Of a DNA stretch of 64,000 nt, positions 61,700 to 64,000 are shown piece by piece. Within the stretch, counting starts at the first letter, position 1. Every line of letters starts with the position of its first letter. The notes under the pieces were generated by a model, which was given only the letters and a program-made list of their open reading frames with translations, was not told where the DNA came from and did no database searches. This DNA comes from Prunella strophiata (taxonomy: Eukaryota > Chordata > Aves > Passeriformes > Prunellidae): the NCBI GenBank assembly GCA_036583965.1, contig JAZBQD010000027.1:19953001-20017000 (forward strand), given 5' to 3'. Made by a program: the position numbers and the translations under genes.

Positions 61700-62447
61700 G
61701 TTGCTTTTTCTGAGGAGTGGGAAGAGCCAGCGCAGCGCAGAGCCTGGATGTGCCTGTGCGCCCCGGCTGCTCAGAGCCACGGCAGCAGTGACACAGGCAG
61801 GCGCGGCTTTTGCCAGCCAGCAAACAGCGAATTCAGCTCGGTGACACCTGAGATGTCACCCCTCGACATCGGGGATTTCACTCTTTTAAGATCACAGCCC
61901 GTATCCCCCAGAACACGGCAGGCTTCGGAGCCGCCTGTGTGGCTGCGGTGGTAGGTGGCAGCAATCTGTCCATCCAGTGCTCACGCTGATTATCCTCTCT
62001 CAAGTTGTAATTATGGCCAGGCACATTATTTCCCTTAGCCAGGCACAGCCGCTGCCCTGAGGCAGCAGCTTCACGCCTGTGCCAGCCACGCCTCAGCACC
62101 TCGCTGTTCAGGTGAGGGAAGCACAAGTCTTTGCGACTGAAGGCTGAAGAGAGGGCATTTTGAGAGCAACACTAATTAGGAGTTGGAGTGAGGACAAGCT
62201 CCCAAGCGCTGAAGGGCGGGGGCGGCTCCCGTCTCCCTCGGGGGCGGCGCCGCGGAGCTCCCGGGCGGGCTCTGCCCCGCCTCCGCCGGCGGCGCCGGTC
62301 TCGCGAGACCTGAGCCAGCGGCTCTCGCGCGATTGCGCGGCCGGCGTTCCCGCCGGCTAGCTCCCGGCGGTTGCCGGCTCCAGCGCGGCCATGGCGGGCG
62401 CCGGGCGCTGAGGAGCTGCGGTCGGCCGGCCCGGCGCTGGGCAGCTT
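61700..62447 (+). promoter_or_regulatory. CpG-island promoter of RNPC3
   Basis: GC content and CpG density rise sharply from about 61,700 and are extreme from 62,200 to 62,450. No TATA box is visible. A TCTCGCGAGA palindrome lies at 62299-62308, about 90 bp before the first ATG, with a second TCTCGCG-like stretch near 62322. This is the architecture of a housekeeping promoter, which suits a spliceosome gene. Confidence 0.7.
62297..62310. promoter_or_regulatory. TCTCGCGAGA promoter palindrome
   Basis: The 14-bp stretch ggtctcgcgagacc is a perfect palindrome centred on TCTCGCGAGA. This element is known from a subset of vertebrate CpG-island promoters and is bound by BANP when unmethylated. Its position just upstream of the RNPC3 exon fits a core promoter role. 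Confidence 0.65.
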
Positions 62448-62499
62448 GTCCCGCCGCACCCCGGTTGTCCGCCGCACCCCGGGCCCGCCGCACCCCGGT
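62448..62499. repeat. Degenerate 18-bp units inside RNPC3 exon 1
   Basis: Three diverged copies of the intron array unit lie here: 62448-62465 (exact), 62466-62483 (shifted bases at both ends) and 62484-62499 (16 nt, two bases short). They lie just upstream of the RRM coding sequence and are probably the older seed of the array. Confidence 0.85.
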
Positions 62500-62620
62500 G
62501 TCGCGCGGCGCGGCGACGCTGCTGGTGCGGCACCTGCCCGCCGAGCTACGGCGCGGAGAAGGAGATCTGCTGCAGCACTTCGGGCCGTGTCTGTGCGCGT
62601 CCTTCGACCACGGGCGGCTG
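62448..62620 (+). CDS. RNPC3: RNPC3 first coding exon (partial gene), start codon unresolved
   Basis: RNPC3 is the U11/U12 snRNP 65-kDa protein; its RRMs bind U12 snRNA in the minor spliceosome. From about 62516 the + strand reads [11 protein letters not shown], then DLLQHFG and DHGRL, ending at a CTG|GTGAGC splice donor at 62620/62621. This is the start of the N-terminal RRM and a usual exon 1 end for this gene. An ATG in good context (gccATGg) at 62391 is out of frame with the RRM and meets TGA at 62409-62411, and I see no in-frame upstream ATG. Family-like residues also appear briefly in other frames: gcg-gag-aag-gag at 62553 (frame 0) and codons for SVRVL at 62590 (frame 1), while both sides stay in the RRM frame. 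The exon therefore carries paired small indels, either real or sequencing errors in GC-rich DNA. The remaining exons lie beyond the window. Three degenerate copies of the downstream 18-bp repeat lie at 62448-62499. Confidence 0.75.
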
Positions 62621-62680
62621 GTGAGCGCCGGGGTGGGGCGGGCGCCGGCACGAGCCGGCGGGAGCGGGCGGGCGACCGGT

Positions 62681-64000
62681 GTCCCGCCGCACCCCGGTGT
62701 CCCGCCGCACCCCGGTGTCCCGCCGCACCCCGGTGTCCCGCCGCACCCCGGTGTCCCGCCGCACCCCGGTGTCCCGCCGCACCCCGGTGTCCCGCCGCAC
62801 CCCGGTGTCCCGCCGCACCCCGGTGTCCCGCCGCACCCCGGTGTCCCGCCGCACCCCGGTGTCCCGCCGCACCCCGGTGTCCCGCCGCACCCCGGTGTCC
62901 CGCCGCACCCCGGTGTCCCGCCGCACCCCGGTGTCCCGCCGCACCCCGGTGTCCCGCCGCACCCCGGTGTCCCGCCGCACCCCGGTGTCCCGCCGCACCC
63001 CGGTGTCCCGCCGCACCCCGGTGTCCCGCCGCACCCCGGTGTCCCGCCGCACCCCGGTGTCCCGCCGCACCCCGGTGTCCCGCCGCACCCCGGTGTCCCG
63101 CCGCACCCCGGTGTCCCGCCGCACCCCGGTGTCCCGCCGCACCCCGGTGTCCCGCCGCACCCCGGTGTCCCGCCGCACCCCGGTGTCCCGCCGCACCCCG
63201 GTGTCCCGCCGCACCCCGGTGTCCCGCCGCACCCCGGTGTCCCGCCGCACCCCGGTGTCCCGCCGCACCCCGGTGTCCCGCCGCACCCCGGTGTCCCGCC
63301 GCACCCCGGTGTCCCGCCGCACCCCGGTGTCCCGCCGCACCCCGGTGTCCCGCCGCACCCCGGTGTCCCGCCGCACCCCGGTGTCCCGCCGCACCCCGGT
63401 GTCCCGCCGCACCCCGGTGTCCCGCCGCACCCCGGTGTCCCGCCGCACCCCGGTGTCCCGCCGCACCCCGGTGTCCCGCCGCACCCCGGTGTCCCGCCGC
63501 ACCCCGGTGTCCCGCCGCACCCCGGTGTCCCGCCGCACCCCGGTGTCCCGCCGCACCCCGGTGTCCCGCCGCACCCCGGTGTCCCGCCGCACCCCGGTGT
63601 CCCGCCGCACCCCGGTGTCCCGCCGCACCCCGGTGTCCCGCCGCACCCCGGTGTCCCGCCGCACCCCGGTGTCCCGCCGCACCCCGGTGTCCCGCCGCAC
63701 CCCGGTGTCCCGCCGCACCCCGGTGTCCCGCCGCACCCCGGTGTCCCGCCGCACCCCGGTGTCCCGCCGCACCCCGGTGTCCCGCCGCACCCCGGTGTCC
63801 CGCCGCACCCCGGTGTCCCGCCGCACCCCGGTGTCCCGCCGCACCCCGGTGTCCCGCCGCACCCCGGTGTCCCGCCGCACCCCGGTGTCCCGCCGCACCC
63901 CGGTGTCCCGCCGCACCCCGGTGTCCCGCCGCACCCCGGTGTCCCGCCGCACCCCGGTGTCCCGCCGCACCCCGGTGTCCCGCCGCACCCCGGTGTCCCG
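62681..64000. repeat. 18-bp GC-rich minisatellite in RNPC3 intron 1, at least 73 copies
   Basis: The unit gtcccgccgcaccccggt repeats head to tail from 62681 to the window edge (1,320 bp, 73.3 units). I found no substitution or indel between copies when reading line by line. The array begins 60 bp after the exon 1 splice donor. The minus strand is G-rich (runs of 4, 2 and 3 G per unit) and could form G-quadruplexes. The unit length is a multiple of three, which creates a spurious long minus-strand open frame. Confidence 0.98.

Noticed and set aside
62391..62411. ATG at 62391 as a confirmed RNPC3 start
   Set aside because: It reaches TGA after six codons and is out of frame with the RRM, so I do not fix a start codon.
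62546..63988. 480-codon minus-strand frame made of a six-residue repeat
   Set aside because: It is the 18-bp array read in frame; the unit is six codons long. Nothing else supports a gene on that strand.

Overview
The window is nuclear DNA from a vertebrate, most likely a bird and perhaps a songbird. The evidence is a ten-exon vertebrate alpha-amylase gene with GT-AG introns, LTR fragments of kinds familiar from bird genomes, and an endogenous retrovirus whose primer-binding site is the tRNA-Trp type used by avian alpharetroviruses. The gene density is very low. There is no bacterial-style organisation, no CRISPR array and no operon.

Layout. Positions 1 to about 44,000 are an AT-rich gene desert in which I recognise no protein-coding gene. 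It holds simple repeats, one orphan CpG island (about 25,640-26,250), a perfect NFI-type palindrome (15,746-15,762) and the first copy of a 1.63-kb duplicated segment (42,401-44,030). A degenerate A-rich tandem repeat follows (44,668-44,980). A deletion-derived endogenous retrovirus lies at 46,371-49,187, with two LTRs of about 348 bp, a broken gag start and an integrase remnant. A host segment of about 376 bp is present on both of its sides. The retrovirus ends about 570 bp before the amylase start codon and reads in the same direction.

The amylase gene (49,761-56,713, + strand, 513 codons plus stop) looks intact, and all catalytic, chloride and calcium positions I can recognise are present. 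Its third intron is 3.4 kb long because it carries a 47-bp minisatellite of about 41 copies and an avian LTR fragment. The second copy of the 1.63-kb segment (58,961-60,597) lies downstream in the same orientation, so amylase and the retrovirus sit between direct repeats 16.56 kb apart.

The right end is a CpG-island promoter with a TCTCGCGAGA palindrome and the first coding exon of RNPC3 (U11/U12 minor-spliceosome 65-kDa protein, + strand). Intron 1 of RNPC3 becomes, about 60 bp after the splice donor, a seemingly perfect 18-bp GC-rich tandem array of at least 73 copies that runs off the window. Degenerate copies of the same unit lie inside the exon. The exon has reading-frame problems in this sequence.

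Amylase is a secreted digestive enzyme and RNPC3 acts in nuclear pre-mRNA splicing. They are neighbours by conserved linkage, not by a shared pathway. The main interest is structural: mobile and tandem repeats have remodelled the surroundings and introns of both genes.
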